41,405 bases of DNA from Candidatus Omnitrophota bacterium. GTDB lineage: Bacteria > Omnitrophota > Gorgyraeia > Tantalellales > Tantalellaceae. A program made the position numbers and the translations under genes. Shown in pieces: positions 1 through 8,209 of the stretch (its first letter is position 1; each line of letters begins with the position of its first letter). The notes under the pieces are model-generated. The model was given only the letters and a program-made list of their open reading frames with translations. It was not told where the DNA came from and made no database searches. The stretch spans positions 480 to 41,884 of the forward strand of contig JADGBR010000030.1 in NCBI GenBank assembly GCA_015231405.1, read 5' to 3'.

Positions 1-1
1 G

Positions 2-637
2 GATACGGGCATCTTTAAAAAAATGGCTGATGCCTTCAGCAAAGAGTACGACGTTATCGTGTTCGATTTCCGCGGGCATGGGAAGAGCGGCGACGTTTTT
101 ACCTGGACGGCGCTCGAGCACAAGGACCTCGCGGCGATAACCGCCTACGCCAAGGAAAACAATTACACGAAGATCGGGGTGATAGGATTTTCGCTCGGCG
201 CGGCTATCGCGCTCATCGAAGCTAGCCGCCAAAGGACGATCGACAGCGTCATCGCCGTCAGCTCCCCGGCGGACTTAAGAAGCATCGATTACCATTTTTG
301 GGAAAAAGACATGTGGAAAGATATCCTCTTGGATATCGGGATCAAGGGCCGGGGCAAGGGCGTCCGTCCGGGAAGCCCGGCTTTACAGAAGACCCGTCCC
401 ATTGACATCGTCGATAAGATATCGCCGACGCCGGTACTTTTCATCCATGGCGGAAAAGACTGGATAGTCAAGCCAAGCCATAGCGAGCGGTTATTTAGAG
501 CGGCAAAGGAGCCCAAAACGATCATGACCATTAAAGACGGCGGCCACGCGGAAAGGATATTCGATATTTTTCCGGAGGAGTTCATGAAGATCTGTCTGGA
601 TAGGTTCAGCGAAACCTTAAAAGAGGCGAAACCGTGA
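2..637 (+). CDS. Alpha/beta hydrolase, 5' end outside the window
   Basis: This is the C-terminal part of a serine hydrolase of the alpha/beta fold. The frame stays open to the left edge, and the residues before the first Met at 23 (DTGIFKK) continue the fold, so the true start lies upstream. The nucleophile elbow GFSLG has its serine codon at 191-193. The acid is probably the Asp of GGKDW (codon 458-460) and the base the His of GGHAE (codon 545-547), giving a complete Ser-Asp-His triad. An RGHGKS segment, usual after the second core strand, is present. No signal peptide is visible in the part seen. The substrate cannot be told. It overlaps the next kinase gene by GTGA, so the two are probably co-transcribed. 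Confidence 0.85.
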   Translation, partial: DTGIFKKMADAFSKEYDVIVFDFRGHGKSGDVFTWTALEHKDLAAITAYAKENNYTKIGVIGFSLGAAIALIEASRQRTIDSVIAVSSPADLRSIDYHFWEKDMWKDILLDIGIKGRGKGVRPGSPALQKTRPIDIVDKISPTPVLFIHGGKDWIVKPSHSERLFRAAKEPKTIMTIKDGGHAERIFDIFPEEFMKICLDRFSETLKEAKP

Positions 638-1839
638 ATAAGAAAAAAGAGAACAGGGAATTGCTTAAGGAGATAGAGCAACGTAAAGGGACGGAGCGGG
701 TCGCCGAGGATGCCCGCAACTATGCCGAGAGCATCATCAACACCGTGCGTGAACCACTGATCACTCTGGACCGGGAATTGAGGGTGGTCTCGGTCAGCCG
801 GTCATTCTATGTAGTTTTTAAGGTAAAGCCCGAAGAGACCGTGGGACAGCTCATCTATGACCTGGGCAATAAACAGTGGGATATCCCGAAGCTCCGTGAA
901 CTTTTGGAAACCATCCTCCCGCAGAAGACGACGTTCGACAATTATGAGGTAGAACACGATTTTACGACCATCGGTAAGCGCATAATGCTTTTGAACGCCA
1001 GGCAGATCGAAAGAGCGCTAGGGAAAGAGCGTATAATCCTCCTGGCCATAGAGGATTTTACGGAGCGGAAGGAAATAGAGACAGGGCTGAAAAAGGCCCA
1101 TGAAGAGCTCGAGGGACTCGCGGTCGAGTTAAAACGAACCGCCAGGGCTAAATCCGAGTTCCTGGCCAATATGTCGCATGAGCTCAGGACGCCTCTTAAC
1201 TCCATTAACGGTTTTTCCGAGGTATTGTACGATGAGACCTTCGGGGCCCTCAACGAGAAACAGAAAAAATACGTTAATAACATACTGACCAGCGGAAAGC
1301 ATCTGCTCCTACTGATAAATCAGATACTCGATATGGCAAAGGTCGAGGCGGGAAAAATGAAGCTGGCATTATCCGCCTTACCCATGAAAGGGCTGTTAAA
1401 TGAGATCTCGCTCCTGGTAGCGGATATGGTAAGCAGGAAGAAGATCCAAATGACGCTCGAAATAGCCGATGATCTGCCGGATATCGAGGGGGATGAGCTC
1501 AAGGTGAAGGAAATACTTTATAACCTGCTTTCAAACGCGGTTAAATTCACTCCCGAAGGCGGCAAGATCGGTATGCTGGCGAAAAAGTCCGGCACATGGA
1601 TAGAAATAGTTGTCCGGGACACGGGGGTCGGTATCGCGTCCGAGAACATGGGAAAGATATTTGAGGGTTTTTTCCGCGTCGACACCCCGTATTCGAGAGT
1701 GACCGAGGGGACCGGGCTAGGACTCCCGCTCTCAAAAAAACTGGTCCTGCTGCATGGGGGGGAATTTTTCGTAGAATCCGAAGGCCTGAATAAGGGCACT
1801 GTGGTCCGGTTCACTCTGCCTATAGGAGGCGCTAGATGA
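634..1839 (+). CDS. PAS-domain sensor histidine kinase
   Basis: This 401-residue soluble kinase has an N-terminal helix, a PAS domain (about residues 30-150), a dimerisation/phosphoacceptor domain and a C-terminal HATPase domain. The H-box FLANMSHELRTPLN places the phosphorylated His at residue 182. The N-box NLLSNAVKF, G1 DTGVGI and G2 GTGLGL are all intact, so it should be catalytically competent. No transmembrane segment is seen, which suggests a cytoplasmic signal sensed through PAS. It starts with GTG, overlapping the hydrolase stop by four bases, and ends in an ATGA overlap with a receiver protein that is the obvious partner. The signal is unknown. Confidence 0.92.
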   Translation: MNKKKENRELLKEIEQRKGTERVAEDARNYAESIINTVREPLITLDRELRVVSVSRSFYVVFKVKPEETVGQLIYDLGNKQWDIPKLRELLETILPQKTTFDNYEVEHDFTTIGKRIMLLNARQIERALGKERIILLAIEDFTERKEIETGLKKAHEELEGLAVELKRTARAKSEFLANMSHELRTPLNSINGFSEVLYDETFGALNEKQKKYVNNILTSGKHLLLLINQILDMAKVEAGKMKLALSALPMKGLLNEISLLVADMVSRKKIQMTLEIADDLPDIEGDELKVKEILYNLLSNAVKFTPEGGKIGMLAKKSGTWIEIVVRDTGVGIASENMGKIFEGFFRVDTPYSRVTEGTGLGLPLSKKLVLLHGGEFFVESEGLNKGTVVRFTLPIGGAR

Positions 1840-2261
1840 GGAAAAAAGCCTTGATCATCGACGATAACGCCAATAATCTTCTTCTGGAAAAGGACCTTTT
1901 GGAGGTTGCCGGATTTCAGGTGTTCGAAGCCGAGAGTGCTTCATCCGGGATAGCCGCCGCCGGAAAAGAAAAGCCGGATATCATAATCATGGATGTGCGG
2001 CTCCCGGACATGCGAGGCTCAGAAGCAGCCAGGATATTACGGGAGAATAAAGTGACGAGCGGTATCCCCATTGTTTTTGTGACCGCGTCCGTGATGGCGG
2101 AGAACAAAGAAGAGATAAAGAACATAACGAACAGCTGGTTCATAGGCAAGCCGATAAATACGCGCACGTTCGCGAAAGAGATAAGTAAGTTTATTGATAA
2201 CCAAGGCGCATTGGCCCGTCATTGCGAGGAGGCCAGCAGGCCGACGAAGCAATCTCTATGA
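1836..2261 (+). CDS. Single-domain response regulator (CheY-like), 3' end made of a repeat
   Basis: This is a receiver domain with no output domain. It has the acidic pair D9/D10, the phospho-acceptor D53 in IIIMD, Thr at FVTAS and the conserved Lys at FIGKP. The domain proper ends near residue 123. The last 16 or so residues (beginning ARHCEEASRPTKQSL) are translated from the dispersed palindromic repeat at 2217-2306 and are not part of the fold, so the original stop codon was probably replaced when the repeat arrived. It is coupled by ATGA to the upstream kinase, its likely phosphodonor. With no effector domain it may act by protein contact or as a phosphorelay intermediate. Confidence 0.9.
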   Translation: MRKKALIIDDNANNLLLEKDLLEVAGFQVFEAESASSGIAAAGKEKPDIIIMDVRLPDMRGSEAARILRENKVTSGIPIVFVTASVMAENKEEIKNITNSWFIGKPINTRTFAKEISKFIDNQGALARHCEEASRPTKQSL

Positions 2262-2306
2262 ATGTTGAGATTGCTTCACCCCGCTTTCGCGGGGTTCGCA
2301 ATGACG
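2217..2306. repeat. Dispersed palindromic repeat, copy 1
   Basis: The ends are an 11-bp perfect inverted repeat (CGTCATTGCGA / TCGCAATGACG). Inside lies a second perfect 11-bp pair (GAAGCAATCTC / GAGATTGCTTC) and a small hairpin CCCCGCTTTCGCGGGG, so the element can fold on either strand. Related copies lie at 33548-33692, 35823-35931 and 39909-39991. This copy supplies the 3' end of the receiver gene and the spacer before the next gene. It encodes no protein of its own. Confidence 0.9.
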
Positions 2307-2318
2307 ATGGAGGTAACA

Positions 2319-3299
2319 ATGAAAGACAGATCAGTGATCCTGGTCGTTGACGATCAGGCCCGGAACAACGAGCTTCTCGAAGCGTATCTTGTTCCCGAGG
2401 GTTATGAGATCGCTAAAGCGTCGGGCGGGGAAGAAGCGCTGGAAAAAATTTCCGCGGGCGGTATCGATCTGGTCCTCCTGGACATAATGATGCCTAAGAT
2501 GTCAGGGCTGGAAGTGCTGGAAAAATTGCGCGCCGGCGAAAAAACTCGGCTTATACCGGTCGTGATGGTGACCGCGCTCACCGAGACCGAAGACAAGATA
2601 AAAGCGCTTCTTTCTGGATGCGACGATTTTATTTCCAAGCCCGTCGATAAGGTCGAGCTGTTAGCGAGAGTTAAGTCCTTATTGAAGATAAGCCGTTATT
2701 CCGCGCGGCTCGAAGAAAATGAAAAGTTCAAGGCGACGGTCGATAAAATAAGCGACGGTATCGCGGTCTGCGCCACGAATTATCTGATCAAGGATTGTAA
2801 CGCGGCGCTTTTAAAGTATCTTGAGATCACCGACCCTGAGAACGTCGATCTTGTCGAAACAGTATTCCGGAAATATTCCGTTTCAATAAAGAAAGAAGGG
2901 CTTATGGACCTCGCGGTCACCCACGGCACATTCGATATCGTCCGGGAAGAAAAAGGGACGTTAGAGGCTTTATATTTAGAGACGACTCTGGATGTGATAA
3001 AAGATGCTTCCGGAGAGCCGGTCAGCGTGGTCTTTATTTTGAGGGATGTGACCGCGGCGCGTAAAGAAGGATCCATAAAACAGGGATCTCTCGCGCTGGT
3101 TTCACATAAGTTCAGCATGCCGCTGGGCGTGATCAGCGGGAAAATAGCGTTACTACTGGACGGCGCGTACGGCCCTCTTAACGAGGAACAGAAAAAAGCG
3201 GTCGACGACGTCTCTAAACAGTCTGTTTCCCTTATATCGATCGTGGAGGAACTCAAGGGGCAACCCATAGTATGCAGCCCCTCACAGCGGAAGATATAA
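2319..3299 (+). CDS. REC-PAS-DHp signalling protein without ATPase domain
   Basis: The protein is 326 residues. It has a full receiver domain (about 1-125, phospho-Asp in LVLLDIMMP, Lys in FISKP), a PAS-like domain (about 135-245) and a HisKA-like helical hairpin with the H-box VSHKFSMPL. It stops about 60 residues later, so no HATPase N-, G1- or G2-boxes exist. The start at 2319 is chosen because GGAGG at 2309-2313 precedes it and the conserved VILVVDD strand follows at once. An upstream in-frame ATG at 2262 would translate the repeat. Family knowledge suggests it could be a phosphotransfer or dimerisation partner of the upstream kinase, or a decayed hybrid kinase. Confidence 0.82.
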   Translation: MKDRSVILVVDDQARNNELLEAYLVPEGYEIAKASGGEEALEKISAGGIDLVLLDIMMPKMSGLEVLEKLRAGEKTRLIPVVMVTALTETEDKIKALLSGCDDFISKPVDKVELLARVKSLLKISRYSARLEENEKFKATVDKISDGIAVCATNYLIKDCNAALLKYLEITDPENVDLVETVFRKYSVSIKKEGLMDLAVTHGTFDIVREEKGTLEALYLETTLDVIKDASGEPVSVVFILRDVTAARKEGSIKQGSLALVSHKFSMPLGVISGKIALLLDGAYGPLNEEQKKAVDDVSKQSVSLISIVEELKGQPIVCSPSQRKI

Positions 3300-3320
3300 G
3301 GCGGCAGGCAGGCGGAAGAT

Positions 3321-6047
3321 ATGGATAAAGATATGGTCATACATAAGAAATTTTTCGGGATCGCTTCCCGGTTCAGGGACAGGGTATGCCTTCAAATAAA
3401 GAAAGGCCCGGTCTGGGAGAGATGGACTTACGGTGAAATAGAGGATCTCGCTCTAAGGATCGGCGCGTTCCTTATTAGAGAGGGTTTTAAAAAGGGCGAT
3501 CGCGCGGCGTTATGCGTTGAAAACCGTCCGGAATGGGGGATCATCTATTTGGGCATGATGGCCGCGGGCCTTACATGCGTACCTCTGGACACTCAGCTGA
3601 CCGGAGAAGAAACTGAGAATCTCGTGAATGACTCGGGCGCGAGGATCATGTTCATCTCCCTTAAGGTTTTTCAGTCAAAAAGGATCGATAAGATAAAGGA
3701 CGGGCTGGATAGGATCATCATATTGGACAGCGACACTATTAATGGGAACATCGCGGGCTTTCCTGAGGTAAGGACTAAAGGAGCCGAAGGCGTCAAATGG
3801 CCGGAGGTCTTTCCCGAAGATATCGCTTCACTCATCTATACCTCCGGCACCACAGGGGAGCCCAAAGGGGTGATGCTCACGCATAAGAACCTTTGCTCTG
3901 ATTTTCAAAGCATCGACAAGATGAAGCTCTTTACGGATAAGGATAATTTCATATCGATATTGCCCCTGCATCACGTTTTTCCGTTCATGGTGACGCTCGT
4001 CACTCCTCTTTTCTGCCGGGCGCGTGTCACCTACGCGCTGAGCATGAGGAGCGATGATCTGCTCCTCGGTATGAGAGATGCCGGTGTGACGGTATTGGCG
4101 GGAGTCCCGCAGATCATTTATATGTTCTACACGAAGATCTCGGAAGAGCTGAAAAAAATACCGTATCTGGCCAGGATCCACGTCATGGGTATCATGGAGG
4201 TCTTGTGGCGGATAAGAAGGGCTAGCGGGATAAATCTAAGCAGACGGGTCTTTTCCTCGATACACAAGCCGTTCGGAAGGGATTTCAGGCTGTTCGCCTC
4301 AGGCGGGGCGAAATTGAACGAGGAAGCGGCGAAATTCCTGACGAAGGTCGGGTTCACGGTGCTCGAGGGCTACGGGCTTACCGAAACATCCCCGGTGGTC
4401 GCTTTTAACACACCCGAGCGGCAAAAGATCGGCTCTGTCGGAAGGGTGGTACCGGATGTGGAGCTCAGGATCGACTCACCCGACGCCTCGGGCGTCGGCG
4501 AGATCGTGATAAAAGGGCCCAATGTCATGAAAGGGTTCTTTAAACGGCCGGACGAGACAAGGAAAGTTATAACGGATGGCTGGTTCTATTCCGGAGATCT
4601 GGGGTATACGGATAAGGATGGGTACCTCTATATCACCGGAAGGAGGAAAGAGGTCATCGTCCTTAGTTCCGGCAAGAATATATATCCCGAAGAGATAGAG
4701 GCGCATTACGCTAAGAGCCCATACATCAAAGAAATATGCGTGATCGGCGTCGGATGCGGTACTCTCGAGGAGAAGCTGTCAGCCGTTGTATTGCCGGACG
4801 CCGAGTTCTGCCGCAAAAAGGGAGAGGTGAATTTTAACGCGAAGATCCGCTGGGAGCTTGAGAATCTGTCGGACGGCCTTGCCCCTTATCAAAGGATCAA
4901 GGGTTTTATCATAGTGAAGGAAGAGATACCGCGTACGCGGATGGGCAAGATACGCAGGCATGAGGTTAAAATAAAATACCTGGATGAGCTTAAAGGCTTG
5001 GGATCAAAGGGCGGTACGGAAACGAGCCCTGTTACGGACGAGGACCGAAAGCTGATCTCGTCCGGTATCGGCATGAAGGTGGTCGAGGTCCTGAATGGAC
5101 ATATAAGATCGAAAAGGATCCTCTCGCCGTCCGACCATCTCGAACTGGATCTCGGTATAGATTCGCTTGGCCGGGTGGAACTCGCGACGGCGTTAGAGAG
5201 CGCTCTCGATATGCACATATCGAACGAGCTCATGACAAGAGCATTTACCGTTAAGGAGCTTATTCTCGGGATAGAGGGCTCGGCCGCGGGCGAAGGCCTT
5301 CAAAAAGGGCCCTTGTCTCCGGCAAGGAGTAAAGATCTATGGAATGAGATCCTGAACGAGGAGCCCGCTCAGGATATGATAAAAAAGATAGATCTGTCGC
5401 CCGGCCGGGCCCGGGCCCTGGGCATGCTTCTTTTTACCGGGATATTACGGCTTATGTTCAGGGTGATCTGGCGGCTCAGGATATCGGGAGAAGCGAATAT
5501 CCCGGTAAAAGGGAAATGCGTTCTCGCGGTGAACCACGAGAGTTACCTGGACGGGTTTATCGTCGCCTCCTCGGTGCCGGCTGGGCTCAGGAAGGACCTT
5601 TTTCTTGTCGGTTTCAGGGCCTATTTCGAAGTCCCGGTGATAAGGAACATCGTTAAATTCATCAGGGTCATTCCGATCGATCAGGCCACGCGGCTTTTGG
5701 AAGCCATGCAGGCATGTGCTTATGTCCTCAAAAACGACAAGATTGTCTGTATCTTTCCCGAAGGGGAGAGAACGATCGACGGAGAGATCAAAGAATTCAA
5801 AAAAGGTGTCGGGATCCTGGCGAAAGAACTGAATATCCCGCTGGTCCCGGTGCGCATAACGGGATCGCACCGGTCCTGGCCGAGGACAAGGGCGTTCCCC
5901 CGGCCTTATCCGATATCAATAACCTTTGGCAGGCCTTTTGATCATGAAGAGCTCAAAAAAGAAGGGCTGAGGCTAGGGGCGAAAGATGATCACGAAGCGG
6001 TGTCGCTCGGGATCAGGGAAGAAGTAATGAAGCTTAAAGGAGGTTAG
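3321..6047 (+). CDS. Acyl-CoA/ACP synthetase - acyl carrier - PlsC acyltransferase fusion
   Basis: This 908-residue protein has three domains. Residues 1-560 form an AMP-binding acyl-activating enzyme (P-loop IYTSGTTGEPKG near 172, YGLTETSP, and YSGDLG before the hinge). Residues about 575-655 form an acyl carrier domain with the phosphopantetheine serine S615 in LGIDSLGRVE. Residues about 690-905 form a glycerophosphate-type acyltransferase with the HX4D motif H739-D744 (NHESYLD) and FPEGER at 812-817. Family knowledge predicts that fatty acid is activated, carried on the built-in carrier and passed to a lysolipid. The Escherichia coli enzyme Aas joins acyltransferase and ligase in the opposite order and without a carrier. 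Substrate lipid and chain length are not readable. It begins 21 bases after the signalling gene. Confidence 0.9.
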   Translation: MDKDMVIHKKFFGIASRFRDRVCLQIKKGPVWERWTYGEIEDLALRIGAFLIREGFKKGDRAALCVENRPEWGIIYLGMMAAGLTCVPLDTQLTGEETENLVNDSGARIMFISLKVFQSKRIDKIKDGLDRIIILDSDTINGNIAGFPEVRTKGAEGVKWPEVFPEDIASLIYTSGTTGEPKGVMLTHKNLCSDFQSIDKMKLFTDKDNFISILPLHHVFPFMVTLVTPLFCRARVTYALSMRSDDLLLGMRDAGVTVLAGVPQIIYMFYTKISEELKKIPYLARIHVMGIMEVLWRIRRASGINLSRRVFSSIHKPFGRDFRLFASGGAKLNEEAAKFLTKVGFTVLEGYGLTETSPVVAFNTPERQKIGSVGRVVPDVELRIDSPDASGVGEIVIKGPNVMKGFFKRPDETRKVITDGWFYSGDLGYTDKDGYLYITGRRKEVIVLSSGKNIYPEEIEAHYAKSPYIKEICVIGVGCGTLEEKLSAVVLPDAEFCRKKGEVNFNAKIRWELENLSDGLAPYQRIKGFIIVKEEIPRTRMGKIRRHEVKIKYLDELKGLGSKGGTETSPVTDEDRKLISSGIGMKVVEVLNGHIRSKRILSPSDHLELDLGIDSLGRVELATALESALDMHISNELMTRAFTVKELILGIEGSAAGEGLQKGPLSPARSKDLWNEILNEEPAQDMIKKIDLSPGRARALGMLLFTGILRLMFRVIWRLRISGEANIPVKGKCVLAVNHESYLDGFIVASSVPAGLRKDLFLVGFRAYFEVPVIRNIVKFIRVIPIDQATRLLEAMQACAYVLKNDKIVCIFPEGERTIDGEIKEFKKGVGILAKELNIPLVPVRITGSHRSWPRTRAFPRPYPISITFGRPFDHEELKKEGLRLGAKDDHEAVSLGIREEVMKLKGG

Positions 6048-6049
6048 TC

Positions 6050-6199
6050 ATGTTGTACACGATCGCTGTAGTTCTGGTTATTCTGTGGCTGTTGGGATTG
6101 GTTTCGTCATATACGATGGGAGGGTTCATCCATATTCTCCTGGTCGTAGCTATCGTCGTTATTCTTTTGCAGGTGATCGGCGGCAGGCGGGTGTTATGA
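6050..6199 (+). CDS. Small membrane protein, lmo0937/DUF5670-like
   Basis: This 49-residue protein is almost entirely hydrophobic, with two short membrane helices separated by the turn SSYTMGGFIHI. The pattern LWLLGLVSSYTMGGFIHILL closely matches the small lmo0937 family (DUF5670), whose function is not established. The start ATG at 6050 is two bases after the previous stop. It has a strong ribosome-binding site, GGAGGT at 6039-6044, that lies inside the end of the upstream gene, so translation is probably coupled. Family members are often linked to envelope stress, but nothing in this sequence proves that here. Confidence 0.85.
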   Translation: MLYTIAVVLVILWLLGLVSSYTMGGFIHILLVVAIVVILLQVIGGRRVL

Positions 6200-6229
6200 T
6201 CACGGCATAAATCAAGTGAGGAGGGTACA

Positions 6230-6463
6230 ATGGCAAATCTGGCAGGGATATTCCTTGCGCTAATGTTGCTGACCGGTTGTGTAATTACCGGAGCTTCCGG
6301 GACGAGGACCGAGTACGAGGATAAGATGAAAATAATAGAAAAAGATCTGAGCGAGCATAAAATAACCCGGGATGAGTATGCCATACAAAAGGATCGGGCG
6401 AGTCAAGAGGGGAGCGCTTCTCAGAAAAATGAGCAGGTGAACACGCTATCCTCGGAAAAATAG
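6230..6463 (+). CDS. Small lipoprotein of unknown function
   Basis: This 77-residue protein has a short signal peptide ending in the lipobox LTGC with Cys17, so it should be lipidated and anchored to a membrane facing the periplasm. The mature part is about 60 residues, polar and highly charged. A helix around residues 30-55 (YEDKMKIIEKDLSEHKITRD) loosely recalls the short SHOCT helical pair, but this is weak. A GAGGAGGG ribosome-binding site precedes the ATG. It is part of a run of small envelope genes between the fused acyltransferase and the patatin lipoprotein. No specific function can be assigned. Confidence 0.75.
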   Translation: MANLAGIFLALMLLTGCVITGASGTRTEYEDKMKIIEKDLSEHKITRDEYAIQKDRASQEGSASQKNEQVNTLSSEK

Positions 6464-6476
6464 GAAGGTGGAAGCT

Positions 6477-6701
6477 ATGAAATTCGATCCGATCGGGTAT
6501 CTGGGAACATATGGCTGTGATAAGAAAGACCTGAAGAACATTGTATTTCTTATCGTTACGCTTTTAGCCGTCTGTCTGATCATTAATAAGTTTCTGGTCA
6601 TTAATGTCAGAATAATACAGGGATCGGGAGAGCGGATAACCGTTGCCGGTTCTGTTCATACGGAAACTTCCGTCAGCGACACGGTTAAGGTAAGGTTCTG
6701 A
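6477..6701 (+). CDS. Small single-helix membrane protein, unknown
   Basis: This 74-residue protein is not one I recognise. It has a short polar N-terminus, one clear membrane helix (about residues 22-40, IVFLIVTLLAVCLIINKFL) and a C-terminal segment of about 35 residues predicted to be beta-rich. The start at 6477 is preferred because AGGAAGGTGG (6462-6471) sits at a suitable distance. An in-frame GTG at 6468 would begin inside that ribosome-binding site. It lies 13 bases after the lipoprotein gene and 11 before the patatin gene, so it is likely in the same transcript. The coding call rests on spacing, the ribosome-binding site and the hydrophobic pattern. Confidence 0.6.
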   Translation: MKFDPIGYLGTYGCDKKDLKNIVFLIVTLLAVCLIINKFLVINVRIIQGSGERITVAGSVHTETSVSDTVKVRF

Positions 6702-6712
6702 AAAGGGAAAAC

Positions 6713-7909
6713 ATGAAAAAGAAGGTAGCACTTAGGTTGTCTATAATGATCACTGGTCTTTCGGTATTATCGGGGTGCGCCCATGTTCCTAGGCGCGCCG
6801 TGCCGGAAAACCTTGTCGGGCATGCCGTCGTTGCCGGCATGCCCGATATTCGCTGCTACGCGGAAAAACCCGCTTCACTTCTTATGCGGAAGAGCCTGGC
6901 CGATTCATTCGAACAGGAAGGTAAGTCGGATTATCTGGTTGACGGTACCAAGACCTATCCCGCTCTCATTATCGGCGGCGGCGTATCGAACAGCGCTTAC
7001 GGTATAGGACTCTTGAATGGGTGGGTAGAGGCGGGGACGCGTCCGGTATTTAAAATAATCACAGGATATTCGAGCGGGTCGCTTCTCGCAATAGCCACGT
7101 TCTCGGGAAAAGAATATGAGGACCGGCTTAGGCACCTCTTTACATCGATATCCACGAAAGATGTCATGAAAGAGAAGAATATTTTCAGCGTTATTTTCGG
7201 GGATTCGGTGAACAGCTCGGAGCTGTTCGGGAAAATGATCGATGATATAGTGGATGACGCCATGATGAGGGACATCGCGCGGGAGCACTCCAAGGGGCGG
7301 AGACTTTATATCGGGACCTCGGACCTTGACGCACAGGGGTTCGTCATATGGGATATGGGGGCTCTCGCGGCCAAAGGAGAGAAAGATGCGGTAAAGATGT
7401 TCCGCAAAATAGTTCTGGCTTCATGCTCTTTCCCCGTCATGATCCCTCCGGTTTATTTTCAGGTAGAAGCCGGCGGCAAGCGGTATGACGAGATGCATGC
7501 GGACGGCGGTGTCGTCGGCGGGCTGTTTTATGTGAACCAGCTAATGGAAGGAGCCGAGAGGGCGGTAAGCCCCGAAGGTGCGCGAACGAGGCTATACGTG
7601 CTGAATTGCTGTTACATGTCGCCGCATTCGAGACAGGTCGAGGACAACCTGACGGCCATAACCTCGCGCTTGATCGAGACCAACGGTTCGTCGAAGATGA
7701 GCGGCGACACTTACAGGATGTACGCTTTCGCGAAGGAAAAAGGATGGGATTATAATTTGGCTTATATCCCGGAAGATTTTGTGCCCGCACAGAAAGAGAT
7801 GTTCGACAAACTCGAAATGAAGAGGCTCTTCAAGCGCGGCTATGACGACGCCGCCGCGGGATATAAGTGGCACAAAGCCCCCCCGGGATTGATTGAAGAA
7901 GCAAAATAG
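6713..7909 (+). CDS. Patatin-like phospholipase, lipoprotein
   Basis: This 398-residue protein has a signal peptide with lipobox LSGC (Cys22), so it is predicted to be a membrane-anchored periplasmic or outer-membrane lipoprotein. The patatin fold is shown by the glycine-rich oxyanion loop GGG at 88-90, the nucleophile elbow GYSSG with Ser120, and the second member of the Ser-Asp dyad, Asp264 in ADGGV. Patatins hydrolyse acyl esters of phospholipids or other lipids. It lies downstream of a fused acyl-activating/acyltransferase enzyme, so the pair could deacylate and reacylate envelope lipids; that link is inferred from gene order. An SD-like AAAAGGGAAA precedes the ATG. No terminator is obvious after it. 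Confidence 0.88.
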   Translation: MKKKVALRLSIMITGLSVLSGCAHVPRRAVPENLVGHAVVAGMPDIRCYAEKPASLLMRKSLADSFEQEGKSDYLVDGTKTYPALIIGGGVSNSAYGIGLLNGWVEAGTRPVFKIITGYSSGSLLAIATFSGKEYEDRLRHLFTSISTKDVMKEKNIFSVIFGDSVNSSELFGKMIDDIVDDAMMRDIAREHSKGRRLYIGTSDLDAQGFVIWDMGALAAKGEKDAVKMFRKIVLASCSFPVMIPPVYFQVEAGGKRYDEMHADGGVVGGLFYVNQLMEGAERAVSPEGARTRLYVLNCCYMSPHSRQVEDNLTAITSRLIETNGSSKMSGDTYRMYAFAKEKGWDYNLAYIPEDFVPAQKEMFDKLEMKRLFKRGYDDAAAGYKWHKAPPGLIEEAK

Positions 7910-7954
7910 CGGAAAACTCAAACGTCAGAAATGCCGCAAAAACTTGATATCGAT

Positions 7955-8116
7955 CGTTGGCGTGAAGGAGATGGGGTTCTTCGTACGGCACCTTGACTGT
8001 CCCAACGTTCGTGCTCACCTATGGCGTGGACCTTGCGAACAATACATTGAAGACCACATGACGAACTAGAAGTTTCAAGGTGCCGGTAGAAGGTTCCCAT
8101 CTCCTTCACGCCAACG
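7955..8116. repeat. Long palindromic element with 42-base arms
   Basis: The arms at 7955-7996 and 8075-8116 are imperfect reverse complements. They share CTCCTTCACGCCAACG and TCAAGGTGCCG exactly, with a few changes between. The 78-base centre contains a shorter pair (GTTCGT near 8007 and ACGAAC near 8061), so the whole can form a long branched hairpin. It sits between two co-oriented genes. Short frames read through it but show no protein features. It may be a non-autonomous mobile element or a structured RNA, and its sequence is unlike the other dispersed repeat in the window. Confidence 0.75.
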
Positions 8117-8159
8117 GTGAGGGGATCGAGTAAAAAAGCTATGTTATACCCAGGTACAA

Positions 8160-8187
8160 TTGATTAAAATTCACAATTCCTTAGAAT
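8160..8187 (+). promoter_or_regulatory. Candidate sigma-70 promoter for the orphan kinase
   Basis: TTGATT at 8160-8165 and TAGAAT at 8182-8187 are separated by 16 bases, matching the vegetative -35/-10 pattern at 4/6 and 5/6 positions. A transcript would begin near 8194, upstream of the ATG at 8210 but downstream of the alternative ATG at 8186. This is a pattern match only. Confidence 0.35.
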
Positions 8188-8209
8188 GGCACCATGGAAG
8201 GCGGTGAGC

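Noticed and set aside
7830-8109. Two minus-strand frames of about 62 residues across the palindromic element
   Set aside because: They are translations of the inverted repeat and of the antisense of the patatin gene; no start signal or family pattern.
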